62,771 nt of DNA from Verrucomicrobiota bacterium (lineage in GTDB: Bacteria; Verrucomicrobiota; Kiritimatiellia; UBA8416; JABMPJ01). A model generated the notes under the pieces. It was not told where the DNA came from, made no database searches, and was given only the letters and a program-made list of their open reading frames with translations. A program made the position numbers and the translations under genes. Location: positions 1 through 62,771 of the forward strand of contig JABGQM010000027.1 in the NCBI GenBank assembly GCA_018648805.1. Direction: 5' to 3'. This document shows positions 43,587 to 52,678 of the stretch, piece after piece (within the stretch, counting starts at the first letter, position 1; every line of letters starts with the position of its first letter).

Positions 43587-44359
43587 TTAAGTTCGCCTTT
43601 CATGAGCGCAGGTATATTTGTTGTCACGGATTCTGCCCCGGCTCTGATCGCCTGTCGGGCCTCCGCCACCGTATCAAGCGTCCACGTATGCCACTCATAG
43701 CCTTTGGCAGCCAGCTCAACGACGTATGCTTCGGGGACGCTCCCTCCCACGGACAGCGCGTCAGCCTTGGTCATCAGCAGCGATTCGAGAAGCGTCATCA
43801 TAGAGGGACGGGGGGTCCCCGCGGCATCCAACTGCAACTGAACCAGCAAGAACGTCTTCAACGTGGGTGCCAGCCTCTTGCAGGCATGCAGCGTTGCAGC
43901 GTTAAAGCTGATAACCACCACGTGCTCGCGGTCTATGTCAGATGCCTCCAGTTGCTCCAGCAGTATGGGGACGAGATCGGGCCCAGACTTGATCTCGATG
44001 TAGATATGTTTCCCAGAGGGTACCGTAGCCAGCACATCCCGCAGCGCGGGCACCTTGCACGGTGCGCAAGCGTCATCGCGGAAAGCCGCGACATTCAGAG
44101 CTTGTAGTTCCTCCAACGTGGAGTGAGCCACAACCAGCTTTGTGCCGGCAACCCGCTCCGTGTTCGCATCATGAATCACGGCGATCTGTCCGTCCTTCGT
44201 AAGGTGGACATCACACTCAATCGCATCGGCGCCCTGTTCCCATGCCAGGTTGAAGGCGGCCAGTGTATTCTCAGGAGCATCACGGGACGCCCCTCTATGT
44301 GCCACGATTGTGGGAAGCCTCTCAGCACTTAGCGTATCTGTTTCTTCTTGGCTACTCAT
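43583..44359 (-). CDS. Glycerophosphodiester phosphodiesterase-family protein
   Basis: 258 residues from the ATG at 44359, with GAGGAAAC upstream. 'IVAHRGASRDAPENTLAAF' plus 'GADAIECDVHLTKDGQIAVI' is the GDPD signature, with the catalytic His pair and the Glu-x-Asp metal ligands. 'YIEIKSG' and the C-terminal 'WTLDTVAEARQAIRAGAESV' are also typical. It hydrolyses glycerophosphodiesters or related phosphodiesters. In a glycan locus it may act on phosphodiester-linked substituents. No signal peptide. It overlaps a sulfatase start and follows a PHP gene by 25 bp. Confidence 0.88.
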   Translation of the reverse strand: MSSQEETDTLSAERLPTIVAHRGASRDAPENTLAAFNLAWEQGADAIECDVHLTKDGQIAVIHDANTERVAGTKLVVAHSTLEELQALNVAAFRDDACAPCKVPALRDVLATVPSGKHIYIEIKSGPDLVPILLEQLEASDIDREHVVVISFNAATLHACKRLAPTLKTFLLVQLQLDAAGTPRPSMMTLLESLLMTKADALSVGGSVPEAYVVELAAKGYEWHTWTLDTVAEARQAIRAGAESVTTNIPALMKGELK

Positions 44360-44384
44360 CGCACGTTTCCTCGCAAGATGCGTG

Positions 44385-45143
44385 TTAAGCTCGTGTATCC
44401 ACCAGGATCTCCGCCAGCTCCCCGTCATAGCCGGCCTCTCGCAACAGAGCGATGTGGCTGGCGAAATCTCCTACCTCGGCCAGATTGTGAGAGTCGCTAC
44501 CCAACGAGAAGGTCACGCCCAGGTCCAGACAGCAGCGCACGAACTCGACCGGCGGCTCGTTGGTATGGAAATTGATCTCAGCGGCCACGTTGTGTTGGCG
44601 CAGCAGCTTGGCCGTGGGCTCGAAGAGCGCTTCCGGCGCCTCCCACCCCGCCCGCCTGAAAATGCGCATGGGATGCGCCAGCACACGGACCCCGGCCTTC
44701 CCCATGGATTCAACCAGGAAGAGAAACTGGTCAAGATGCGCCTGCTGCGGCGGCGTCTGCTTGTTCAAGCCGGACAGCGCATGAATGGTGCCCATGACCC
44801 AGTCGAACGGCTTGCGGTCTTCCGGCTTGAGCAGCAGGTTGCCCCTCGCGTCGCACTCCACCTCCAGGCTGAAACGGGCAAAGTCACTTTCGTACTCCCG
44901 CTTCAGTTCCAGGTAGGCGGGCATGCGGTTGTGCGCCGCCTCTGCCCCGTCGAGGCCCTGCTCCAACCAGACGTTGCCCCAGTAGGGCTTGCGATCGAAA
45001 TAGAGCTGCCCGGCGTGTTCCGTGAAGGTGAGCCCGGCCAGGCCGGCCGCCCGAGCGCGCGCAATCGCCTTCTCCACCGTCATGTTCTCGCTGCAATACG
45101 CCAACTCGGTATGGACGTGGTTATCTATAAGGTGCTCTTTCAA
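44385..45143 (-). CDS. PHP-domain phosphatase/phosphoesterase
   Basis: 252 residues. Metal-binding motifs of the PHP superfamily occur in order: 'DNHVHTELAYCS' (HxH), 'FTEHAG', 'GTIHALSG', 'VLAHPMR' and 'SLGSDSHNLAEVG'. This is the arrangement of histidinol-phosphatase-like PHP proteins, which hydrolyse phosphomonoesters with a trinuclear metal centre. No histidine genes are nearby, so a sugar phosphate is more likely than histidinol phosphate. It is 3 bp from the sulfatase upstream and 25 bp from the GDPD gene. Confidence 0.85.
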   Translation of the reverse strand: MKEHLIDNHVHTELAYCSENMTVEKAIARARAAGLAGLTFTEHAGQLYFDRKPYWGNVWLEQGLDGAEAAHNRMPAYLELKREYESDFARFSLEVECDARGNLLLKPEDRKPFDWVMGTIHALSGLNKQTPPQQAHLDQFLFLVESMGKAGVRVLAHPMRIFRRAGWEAPEALFEPTAKLLRQHNVAAEINFHTNEPPVEFVRCCLDLGVTFSLGSDSHNLAEVGDFASHIALLREAGYDGELAEILVDTRA

Positions 45144-45146
45144 TGC

Positions 45147-46628
45147 CTACATCTCACCTTCTGCCAGCCAGTGGAGCTGCGGCCAGTGCTTGCTGCCGGT
45201 GTTGGGCTGCGGCTCGCCGGGGGTGCTGCGGCCCTCTTTGACGTAAGTCGAGAGCAAGGCCTTCAGCGCTTCAACCACCTGCGGGTGCTGGTCCTGCACG
45301 TTCTCCTTCTCGCCGATATCGCTGGCGAGATCATACAACTGGATGGGCGGCAACCCCTGGCACTCGTCCGGGTTAGACCGCGGATAGCTCCAGCCACCGG
45401 AGCCGGGGCACATCTCCAGCTTCCAGTTGCCTTTGCGGATCGAAAAGGAGCCATTGATGGAGTGATGCACCGTGGCCTCGCGTACCGGCGCCGTAGCAGA
45501 TCCATTCCAGATCGACAGATTGCTGACACTGTCCTCTGCCGCAGTCGCCGGCAATTCGTACCCGGTAATTTCCGCCATGGTGGCCGTCAAGTCGGTGAGA
45601 CAGAAGGTCTGGTCGCTTGCACTGCCAGCCGCGACCCCTTCCGGCCAGCGAATGATGAACGGAATGCGATGGCCGCCCTCGTAGATATCGGCCTTATGGC
45701 CGCGGAAGTGATAGCTCGGATTGTGATCAAACGTCGCCAACTCATCGAAATCCGCCATCGGCGAACAACCGTTGTCGGCGGTGAAAATGACAATCGTATT
45801 CTCCGTCAGCCCATTTCTCTCTAGGGCCTGCATCACCCGTCCGACCGTATCATCCACCAGTAGACAGAAGTCGCCATATTCGTTGGTCCCTGACTTGCCA
45901 CGGAACGCCTCCGTCGGAAAGATCGGCGTGTGGGGCGCGGGCAGCGGGAAATAGATAAAGAAAGGATCGTCTTCGCGGGCATAGTCATCGATCACTCCCT
46001 CAACCTTCTCCGTCAGCGTCGGCAGTACCTCCGCCGGCGCAAAGTCGTCGCCAATCAGGCCGGCACGCATGTACTGCTTGCCACTCAGACCCTCCATGCG
46101 TCGGGTCGGCAGCGACGTCGCCTTGTCGTCCTCAATGTAGACGTAGGGGGGCATATCGAGCGACGCACTGATGCCGTAGTAATAGTCAAACCCGTGATTG
46201 ATGGGTCCGTTGGTGATGGGCGCGGCAAAATCGACCTCGTCCTCATCCTGGTAGGTCGAGGCGATCCCGCCGCTCTTTAGCCGCCACTCCAACCCAAGAT
46301 GCCATTTGCCGATGCACGCGGTGCGATAGCCCTGCTCTTTGAGCATCGAGGCAACTGTGAGCCGGCCATCTTCCAGGATCGGCTGCGAATAGCCCCCCGT
46401 GACCCCGCTCTTGAGAGTCGAGCGCCAGTTGTAGCGCCCGGTGAGCACGCTGTAGCGCGAGGGCGTGCACACGGCCGAGCTGGAATGCGCATCGGTGCAG
46501 CGCATCCCCTGCCCCGCCAGCTTGTCAAGCTGGGGCGTCTTGAAGGCTGACGTCTCGTTGAGACACGATACGTCACCGTAGCCCATGTCGTCGGCGAAGA
46601 TGTAGATCAGGTTGGGTTTGCGGTTCAT
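45147..46628 (-). CDS. Sulfatase, GALNS/arylsulfatase-like, copy 2
   Basis: 493 residues. 'KPNLIYIFADDMGYGDVSCL' and C54-T-P-S-R ('SSSAVCTPSRYSVLTGRYNW') are the active-site segments, with 'CIGKWHLGLEWRLKSGG' and 'FTADNGCSPMADFDEL'. It is a paralog of the sulfatase at 42.0-43.6 kb. The motif 'VHHSINGSFSIRKGNWKLEM' occurs in both. No signal peptide. Confidence 0.9.
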   Translation of the reverse strand: MNRKPNLIYIFADDMGYGDVSCLNETSAFKTPQLDKLAGQGMRCTDAHSSSAVCTPSRYSVLTGRYNWRSTLKSGVTGGYSQPILEDGRLTVASMLKEQGYRTACIGKWHLGLEWRLKSGGIASTYQDEDEVDFAAPITNGPINHGFDYYYGISASLDMPPYVYIEDDKATSLPTRRMEGLSGKQYMRAGLIGDDFAPAEVLPTLTEKVEGVIDDYAREDDPFFIYFPLPAPHTPIFPTEAFRGKSGTNEYGDFCLLVDDTVGRVMQALERNGLTENTIVIFTADNGCSPMADFDELATFDHNPSYHFRGHKADIYEGGHRIPFIIRWPEGVAAGSASDQTFCLTDLTATMAEITGYELPATAAEDSVSNLSIWNGSATAPVREATVHHSINGSFSIRKGNWKLEMCPGSGGWSYPRSNPDECQGLPPIQLYDLASDIGEKENVQDQHPQVVEALKALLSTYVKEGRSTPGEPQPNTGSKHWPQLHWLAEGEM

Positions 46629-46645
46629 ACTCCCACGCTCACTTT

Positions 46646-48049
46646 CTACAGGGCGTCCGCCTGGCCGGGATCGATATGCTTTTCCTTCTCCTGCTGCTTC
46701 TCCGGGTACAGCACCTCGCGGTCGGCGGGAAGTGCGTCCTTGAAGATCGGAGTGAACTCACGATGGGCTTCCATCAGCTCGCGGGTCATGGCCCGGATCT
46801 GGTCGAGAGTGCAGGACATGGCACACAGCGGATCCATCGCCATCGCCTGGAATACCCGTTCCGGATCCTGCTCCTGCACCGCACGCACGGCCAACTCCTG
46901 CACCCCGATCTGGGCGCGGTTGATGGCGGCCAGATGCGGCGGAAGCGCCCCCACCTGCATCGGCTGCATGCCATTCCTGTCGACATGGATCGGGACCTCG
47001 ACGATCGCATCGGTCGGCAGGTTCTCAATCAGGCCGTGGTTCTTGACGTTGCCGTAGATCAGCGCCGTCTCGCCGCTCTCGATCGCATTGATGATCTGTG
47101 AGCCATACTCCATGCCGCGCTTCAGGTTCAGCGGTTTCGGATCCGCCACGCGCTTCTTCATGCGGTCCTCCCAGTCCGGCCGATCATAGAGCTCCTTGAT
47201 GAAGCCATGGCCCCCATTCCATACCGCATTCTCGGCATCGCAGTACTGCGCAATGGTCTGTGCGTTCTTGCGGAACCACCAGTTGTACTCACTCACATGC
47301 CCACTGGACTCGGTCACCGGAAAACCGAAGTGCTTGACGTACTCCATGCGGGTGGTGTCGCCGCCCCAGATCTTGGGGTCCGTGGCCAGCTCGCGGATAC
47401 GCGGAAGCTGGTCTTCGCCCTTGGCCTCGAAACTCAAGAGCCAGGCCTGGTGGTTGATTCCCGCGCAGGTGAAGTTGACGTCCGGACGCTTGAGGCCGAG
47501 GCGGTTGGTCCACTCGCCCACTGTGCCCTGCACCGAGTGGCAGAGCCCCACATACTGCAGCTCCGGCGCCGCATCCTGGAAGCCCCAGGAGAGCATCGAC
47601 ATCGGGTTGGTGTAGTTGAGCACCACGGCTTCGGGGCAGATCTCCTCGATGTCCCAGGCCATGACCATCAACTCCGGCAGCGTACGCATGCAGCGCATGA
47701 TGCCGCCCGGCGTCAGGGTGTCGCCGATGCACTGATCGATCCCATACTTCATAGGGATGTCGATCTCGCTCTTGATCGCTTCGTACCCGCCGACCAAAAT
47801 GCTGATGATAATGTAGTCGGCACCTTCAAGTGCTTCCTTGCGGTCGAGCGTACCGCTGACCGACGCCCCTGAATACTTGCCTTCGTCGATGATCCGCTGG
47901 GCGTACTGCACGCCAAGTTCCAAGCGCTTGGGGTCGATGTCAACGTAGACAAACTGCGCGTCCTGCGTCGCCTCATAGGAGAGGATATCGCGAGTCAACC
48001 CACCGGCAAACACAAGACTTCCACCACCAATAATCACTACCTTCGCCAT
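46646..48049 (-). CDS. GH4 alpha-galactosidase-like enzyme (MelA type)
   Basis: 467 residues. 'KVVIIGGGSLVFAGGLTRDI' is the NAD-binding start; 'NYTNPMSMLSWGF', 'GLCHSVQGTVGEW', 'CAGINHQAWLLSFE' (Cys-x-x-x-Asn-His) and 'SSGHVSEYNWWF' are GH4 motifs. It resembles MelA-like alpha-galactosidases more than the GH4 at 12.6 kb does. It needs NAD+, Mn2+ and reducing conditions, so it is cytoplasmic. It sits between sulfatases with 17- and 30-bp gaps. The C-terminus has a charged Lys/Glu-rich tail. Confidence 0.9.
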   Translation of the reverse strand: MAKVVIIGGGSLVFAGGLTRDILSYEATQDAQFVYVDIDPKRLELGVQYAQRIIDEGKYSGASVSGTLDRKEALEGADYIIISILVGGYEAIKSEIDIPMKYGIDQCIGDTLTPGGIMRCMRTLPELMVMAWDIEEICPEAVVLNYTNPMSMLSWGFQDAAPELQYVGLCHSVQGTVGEWTNRLGLKRPDVNFTCAGINHQAWLLSFEAKGEDQLPRIRELATDPKIWGGDTTRMEYVKHFGFPVTESSGHVSEYNWWFRKNAQTIAQYCDAENAVWNGGHGFIKELYDRPDWEDRMKKRVADPKPLNLKRGMEYGSQIINAIESGETALIYGNVKNHGLIENLPTDAIVEVPIHVDRNGMQPMQVGALPPHLAAINRAQIGVQELAVRAVQEQDPERVFQAMAMDPLCAMSCTLDQIRAMTRELMEAHREFTPIFKDALPADREVLYPEKQQEKEKHIDPGQADAL

Positions 48050-48079
48050 GTTATGCTCCTGTTTCCTGCTTTAAAACCG

Positions 48080-49597
48080 TCAATGATGCGCGGGCATCTC
48101 CGTGCGTGCAAGCTCCGACCGCAATTCTTTGAACATCTCTGCAACCATCGGCTGCATTTCGGGGTCTCCGGCCAGATTCTTCAGTTCCTGGGGATCATTC
48201 GCCCTGTCAAAGAGGAGCGTCTCTTCCTGGCAGGGATAGTGGACCAGCTTGTAGTCGTTGCGCACGAGAGAACGCATCTCGACCCGACCAATCGGCGATT
48301 CCGTACGATCGTGCTCCACCAGTGCGTTCTTGCGTATGGGGCGGGCAGCACTCATCAGCACAGGCGTCAGCACCTCGCCCGGCAGATCCTGCGACAAACC
48401 GGCCAAATCCAACGCCGTTGGCACCATGTCGAGCATGCTGACGACATCCTCAACGACTTTTCCGCGCTCCCCGCCCGGGACCTTGGCGATGAAGGGGATA
48501 TGCGCGTGCCGGTTGTAGGGGTATACGCTCTTGTACAGCAGCCCATGTTCTCCGAGCTGGTCACCGTGATCCGAGATAAACATCACGACCGTGTCATCGG
48601 CAATGCCCTGCTCTTCCAGGCAGTCGAGAACCCGACCCACCTGCTCATCCACGTGGGACACCATGCCGTAGGTCTGTTTGATCGCCTTCTTCAGGAATTC
48701 GGGATCATACACCTCCGTGCCCAGCCCAAGTGCCGTCATCGTGCTGCTGCGACTCTCAGGACTCAGCGCCAGCGAGTTCTCCGAGAGTTCAATATCCACG
48801 CCATCGTAGAACTCACTCCACTTCTCCACCGCCGCGAACGGCTCATGCGGGTCCGGAAAGGAGCACCACAGGAAAAAGGGAGAGTCACCGTCCGGGGATC
48901 GATTGCTGTCGACTGCTGTCGACTGCTGCCGACTACGATCGGTGAGGCCCTTGATGAAAGCAATGCTCCGATCCGCGATCCACGTGTTGTAGTGGAGCTC
49001 CGGATCGATCGCCAACGGGTGCGGATCCGCGTTACTGCTCTTGTACCCCTTCGTGTATACGCCGGGATCGCGATCCTCTAGCCATGTCACGTAGTCCCCG
49101 TAGATATAGTGCACGTGGCCCTGGGCCAATTCCACGCTCTGGAAACCGAAGTAGTTGTCCGGGAACTCCTTGTAGACCGCGCCCTCCCAGTGACCGGGCC
49201 AATCCCAGTAGATGCGTCGCTCGGGGTGCACGGTGACGTCTTCATCCTCGGTAATCTCTCTGCCACCCCTGCCCGCGAGGTGGAGTTTGCCAACAGCGTG
49301 TGTACGATAGCCCGCATCGGCCAACATGCCGGGAAGCGTGGGAAAGCGCCTGTCCAGGTCGAACCCGTTGTTCACAACGCCGTGAACGCGACTGGTCAGA
49401 CCCGTCACCATCGTCGCTCGCGCAGGCATACAGACTGGGTTGCTGCTGTAGCAGTTGCGAAACAGCGTGCCCTCCGCCGCAATGCGATCGATGTGGGGCG
49501 TCTTCACATCCGGATGCCCCATGCAGCTGAGATGATCCCCGCACTGTTCGTCGGTGCAGAAGATCAGGATGTTGGGTTGCGATCGCGGTTCAGTCAC
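48080..49597 (-). CDS. Sulfatase with in-frame repeat insertion
   Basis: 505 residues from the GTG at 49597 with GAGGAGA upstream, overlapping the previous stop by 8 bp. 'PNILIFCTDEQCGDHLSCMG' and C56-M-P-A-R ('SNPVCMPARATMVTGLTS') define it, with 'AVGKLHLAGRGGRE' (Lys-Leu-His in place of KWH) and 'FISDHGDQLGEHGLL'. About 15-18 residues after 'IAFIKGLTD' ('RSRQQSTAVDSNRS...') are encoded by a 10-bp tandem repeat (48901-48940) and probably form a surface loop. No signal peptide. Confidence 0.87.
   Translation of the reverse strand: MTEPRSQPNILIFCTDEQCGDHLSCMGHPDVKTPHIDRIAAEGTLFRNCYSSNPVCMPARATMVTGLTSRVHGVVNNGFDLDRRFPTLPGMLADAGYRTHAVGKLHLAGRGGREITEDEDVTVHPERRIYWDWPGHWEGAVYKEFPDNYFGFQSVELAQGHVHYIYGDYVTWLEDRDPGVYTKGYKSSNADPHPLAIDPELHYNTWIADRSIAFIKGLTDRSRQQSTAVDSNRSPDGDSPFFLWCSFPDPHEPFAAVEKWSEFYDGVDIELSENSLALSPESRSSTMTALGLGTEVYDPEFLKKAIKQTYGMVSHVDEQVGRVLDCLEEQGIADDTVVMFISDHGDQLGEHGLLYKSVYPYNRHAHIPFIAKVPGGERGKVVEDVVSMLDMVPTALDLAGLSQDLPGEVLTPVLMSAARPIRKNALVEHDRTESPIGRVEMRSLVRNDYKLVHYPCQEETLLFDRANDPQELKNLAGDPEMQPMVAEMFKELRSELARTEMPAHH
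48901..48940. repeat. 10-bp tandem repeat inside a sulfatase gene
   Basis: Four near-copies of GACTGCTGTC lie head to tail within the coding sequence of the sulfatase at 48.1-49.6 kb. Because the unit is 10 bp, each copy is read in a different frame, giving the odd Gln/Ser/Asp-rich stretch. It is placed between 'FIKGLTD' and 'DSPFFLWCSF', where relatives in this window have no such segment. Confidence 0.7.
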
Positions 49598-51002
49598 GTT
49601 TCTTTCTCCTCTTTGGCGCAAATGTGCAGGTTTCGCCTCTGTCTGGTCCGGGGCTCTGGACCTTGAACTGGCCACGATACGGGATGGCACAGCCCTCCCT
49701 GGTGTCATAACCCCACTTTGCAACGGCTTCCTCTCTGCTCATGACACAGTCGCCATTCCTGTCCAACTGCCGCTTCAGTTCGGCGTCGAGCGTATCACGC
49801 AACGCCTTGTGAACGGGGTCGTCGACAAGATTGTTCATCTGGTAGGGGTCGACCTCGTTGTCATAGAGCAGCCATGGACCATCCGGATTGCGCACATAGG
49901 TATAGCGTGCATTGCGCACGCCGCGGTAAGCCTGAATCTTGGGTCCAAACGGCGCCACGGCCATGAACAAGGCATGCCGGTCGATGTCCTCTTCTTTGCC
50001 CGTGAAAAGGCCGGACAAGTCATCACCTTCGATCCTGTCGGGTATGTCAACACCGGCAAGAGAGAGCAGTGACGGCAGGATATCCGGGGTGGTCAGCGGC
50101 GTGGTCACGGTGCGGCCATCGTCGTGGATCCCGGGATAGCGAAGCAGGAACGGTATGCATACCGATTCATCCCATGGAACCTGTTTGGTCCAGGACTTGT
50201 GCCCCTGTGAGCCATGCATGTCGCCATGATCCGAGGTAAACACAAAGATCGTGTTATCGGCTACGCCTACATCTTCAAGAGTTCTGTAGAGATCACCAAC
50301 ACACGAGTCAATGGCCGTACAGTGCCCATAGTAGCCCTGCAACTCGGCACGGGTGCGCTCCTCCTGGTCAGCCGTCACATTGGGCCGCAGTTCCAGCTCT
50401 TCCGGTGGGTAGAGTGCCTTGAGTTCGTCCGGCGCGCTGTCGTGCGGAAAATGTGGCCCACCATATCCGACGAACAGGAAGAACGGCCGGTCGCCAGCCG
50501 CGTGCTCACGGATATACCGCTGCGCATCCTTTGTCTGGGCGTAGGCGTCGTACCCTTCCCACAGTCGCGGCGTCGGATCGTCACCGGCATAGTAATAGGA
50601 CTCGTTGTAACTGTGGGTACACTCCAGCACCTTCCAGTAGTCAAAGCCCTGCCGACGCTCCGGCGGAATATACGCGTCACGCCCGTGCCCATCGAGATGC
50701 CACTTGCCGACATACGCGGTGTCATAGCCGGCATCCTTCAGAATCTCCGCTATGCAGAGCTCTTCCTTGGGCAGATAAATGTCGTTGTGAAACATCCCTG
50801 TTGTTGTCGGAAACCGGCCTGTCAAAAGCGATGCCCGCTGCGGCGTACAGACGGGACAGACTGAAATGGCGTTCTCGACATTCACGCTTCTTGCTGCAAG
50901 CGCGTCTATGTTGGGTGTCTTAACATTCGGATCGCCCGCATAGCCGAACGCCTGCGCGCGCCATTGATCCGTCAGAACGAAAACAAGATTGGGTTGCTTC
51001 AT
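49590..51002 (-). CDS. Sulfatase, DQWRAQAFGY group, copy 2
   Basis: 470 residues from the ATG at 51002, with AAGGAGA 5 bp upstream. 'KQPNLVFVLTDQWRAQAFGY' and C52-T-P-Q-R ('VCPVCTPQRASLLTGRFP') are the key segments, with 'YVGKWHLDGHGRD' and 'FTSDHGDMHGSQGH'. It is closely related to the sulfatase at 40.6-42.0 kb throughout. The basic C-terminal tail 'CTFAPKRRKKRD' is unusual. No signal peptide. Confidence 0.9.
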   Translation of the reverse strand: MKQPNLVFVLTDQWRAQAFGYAGDPNVKTPNIDALAARSVNVENAISVCPVCTPQRASLLTGRFPTTTGMFHNDIYLPKEELCIAEILKDAGYDTAYVGKWHLDGHGRDAYIPPERRQGFDYWKVLECTHSYNESYYYAGDDPTPRLWEGYDAYAQTKDAQRYIREHAAGDRPFFLFVGYGGPHFPHDSAPDELKALYPPEELELRPNVTADQEERTRAELQGYYGHCTAIDSCVGDLYRTLEDVGVADNTIFVFTSDHGDMHGSQGHKSWTKQVPWDESVCIPFLLRYPGIHDDGRTVTTPLTTPDILPSLLSLAGVDIPDRIEGDDLSGLFTGKEEDIDRHALFMAVAPFGPKIQAYRGVRNARYTYVRNPDGPWLLYDNEVDPYQMNNLVDDPVHKALRDTLDAELKRQLDRNGDCVMSREEAVAKWGYDTREGCAIPYRGQFKVQSPGPDRGETCTFAPKRRKKRD

Positions 51003-51082
51003 CGCGTCTCCTTCCACACAAAACAGGGCAACGCGTGGCAGATGCCCTCATTGTTGTTGTGATCACATCTTCCGTGGATGTC

Positions 51083-52669
51083 TTACTTCTTTTTCGGCTG
51101 CCGGGAGGCTATGTAGGCCGCCACTTTGTCCGAGTCGCCCGGATCACCGGCGTCCTTCATCAGTTCACGCATGCGTTTCTCAAGCGTAGCGGACCGTTCG
51201 GCATGCTCAGGCACTCCGATCCCTACGTCGCTCTCCGAGCTATGAAGGGCAAGCAGGTTGTTGAGCTGATAGGGATCTTCTTGATTGTCGTAAAGCAGCC
51301 ATGGACCATAGCCCATGAGATTAACGTAGGTGTAGCGTTTGGTACGAACGCCATGCCATGGCGTGATCGCGTTGAAGCAATAGGGACCGCCCCCTCGCCC
51401 ACCCACCATCTTTGTTATCAGCACGGCATCCTGTTGATCAGAATCGCCGCCCTTCATAGCGCCGGCCAGGTCCTTTCCATCGACCGCTGGGCAAGCCAAT
51501 CCGGCAAGGGAAAGCAACGTAGGCATGATATCGATCGGTGCTACAAGCACATCGCTCCGCCTGCCGGCGGGAACAGCCTTGGCGTACTCCACAAGGAAGG
51601 GCACTCGTATCGACTCCTCAAAGGGCATCTGCTTCAGCGACATTCTGTGACACCCAAGCATGTCGCCATGGTCAGAAGCAAACACGAGAATGGTGTCCTC
51701 CGCAATCCCCTCCTCTTTCAAGGCCTCACGGAGCTTCCCTATGCAGTCATCAAGCGCAGTCGTGTGCGCGTAGTACCCCTGTAACTGCTCCTTCTTCAGC
51801 CGCTCATCGTCATCCAGAATCGCCCGGCGCTTCTTGCGCCGCTCGATAACCTGAGGTGTGGGCTCGTCGCGAGCAATCAGCCAGTCGACGATCTCCCGTT
51901 CATGCACGTTCTGGCGAAGCTTGATGCTGTCTAGAGGAACACGTTTTTTGTAATCCTCAGGGATCTTGTTGTACGGGTCATGAGGAGGTCCCCAGGAGAC
52001 AAACAAGCAGAAAGGATTTGCCTGCGCTGAGCTTGTCGAAGCGTTCCGCTTGATGTAGTCGATCGCCAGATCAGTTTGCACGAAAGCATCGTATCCCTTG
52101 AAGTGGATCTTGGCGGGCGTATCGGTGCAGTAGAAGTGGTCCATGTACTGATGCGTGCAGTTGTTAACAGCCCAGTAGTCAAATCCCATGCGCCGGTCCT
52201 TTGGCACAAATGGATTGCGGTTCCATTCGAGATGCCACTTCCCAATGTAGCCCGTCGCATACCCCTGCTCCCTGCAGGCCGTGGCAATACTGGGCAGGCC
52301 GTCTATATAGCCGACATCATTTGAGACCGTACCGTTGGCCATCGGATGCAAACCGGTCAGCAACATGGCCCGGTAGGGGGAACAGACAGGCCAGGTACTG
52401 ATGGCGTTGTCACAAACCGTACCCGCGCGCGCCATCGCGTCGAAGTTCGGCGTAGGGACGATTTCATTTCCGTAGCACCCCAACACATGCGCACGCATCT
52501 GGTCGGCAAAGATAAAAATGATGTTGGGCTTTCGAGCTGGCGTCTCGGCGGCCCTCAAATCGCTGCCCATAGCGACAGCCGCTCCTGCCGCCGCAGATGT
52601 TGCCACGAATTCGCACCGGGTAAGCAAGGGGTCGGGCCTGTCTGTCATTGTCATAGTCCTTGTGGTCAC
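51083..52669 (-). CDS. Sulfatase with degenerate Tat-like signal
   Basis: 528 residues. The first ~40 residues look like a Tat leader ('LLTRCEFVATSAAAGAAVAM') in which the twin Arg has become Arg-Cys, so Tat export may be lost. The sulfatase domain starts at 'KPNIIFIFADQMRAHVLGCY' with C96-S-P-Y-R ('WPVCSPYRAMLLTGLHP'), 'YIGKWHLEWNRNP' and 'FASDHGDMLGCHRM'. It is related to the DQWRAQAFGY group. A short segment 'NASTSSAQANP' is encoded by the widespread CTGAGCTTGTCGAA repeat (52027-52040). Confidence 0.87.
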   Translation of the reverse strand: MTTRTMTMTDRPDPLLTRCEFVATSAAAGAAVAMGSDLRAAETPARKPNIIFIFADQMRAHVLGCYGNEIVPTPNFDAMARAGTVCDNAISTWPVCSPYRAMLLTGLHPMANGTVSNDVGYIDGLPSIATACREQGYATGYIGKWHLEWNRNPFVPKDRRMGFDYWAVNNCTHQYMDHFYCTDTPAKIHFKGYDAFVQTDLAIDYIKRNASTSSAQANPFCLFVSWGPPHDPYNKIPEDYKKRVPLDSIKLRQNVHEREIVDWLIARDEPTPQVIERRKKRRAILDDDERLKKEQLQGYYAHTTALDDCIGKLREALKEEGIAEDTILVFASDHGDMLGCHRMSLKQMPFEESIRVPFLVEYAKAVPAGRRSDVLVAPIDIMPTLLSLAGLACPAVDGKDLAGAMKGGDSDQQDAVLITKMVGGRGGGPYCFNAITPWHGVRTKRYTYVNLMGYGPWLLYDNQEDPYQLNNLLALHSSESDVGIGVPEHAERSATLEKRMRELMKDAGDPGDSDKVAAYIASRQPKKK

Positions 52670-52678
52670 GCTCTGTCT

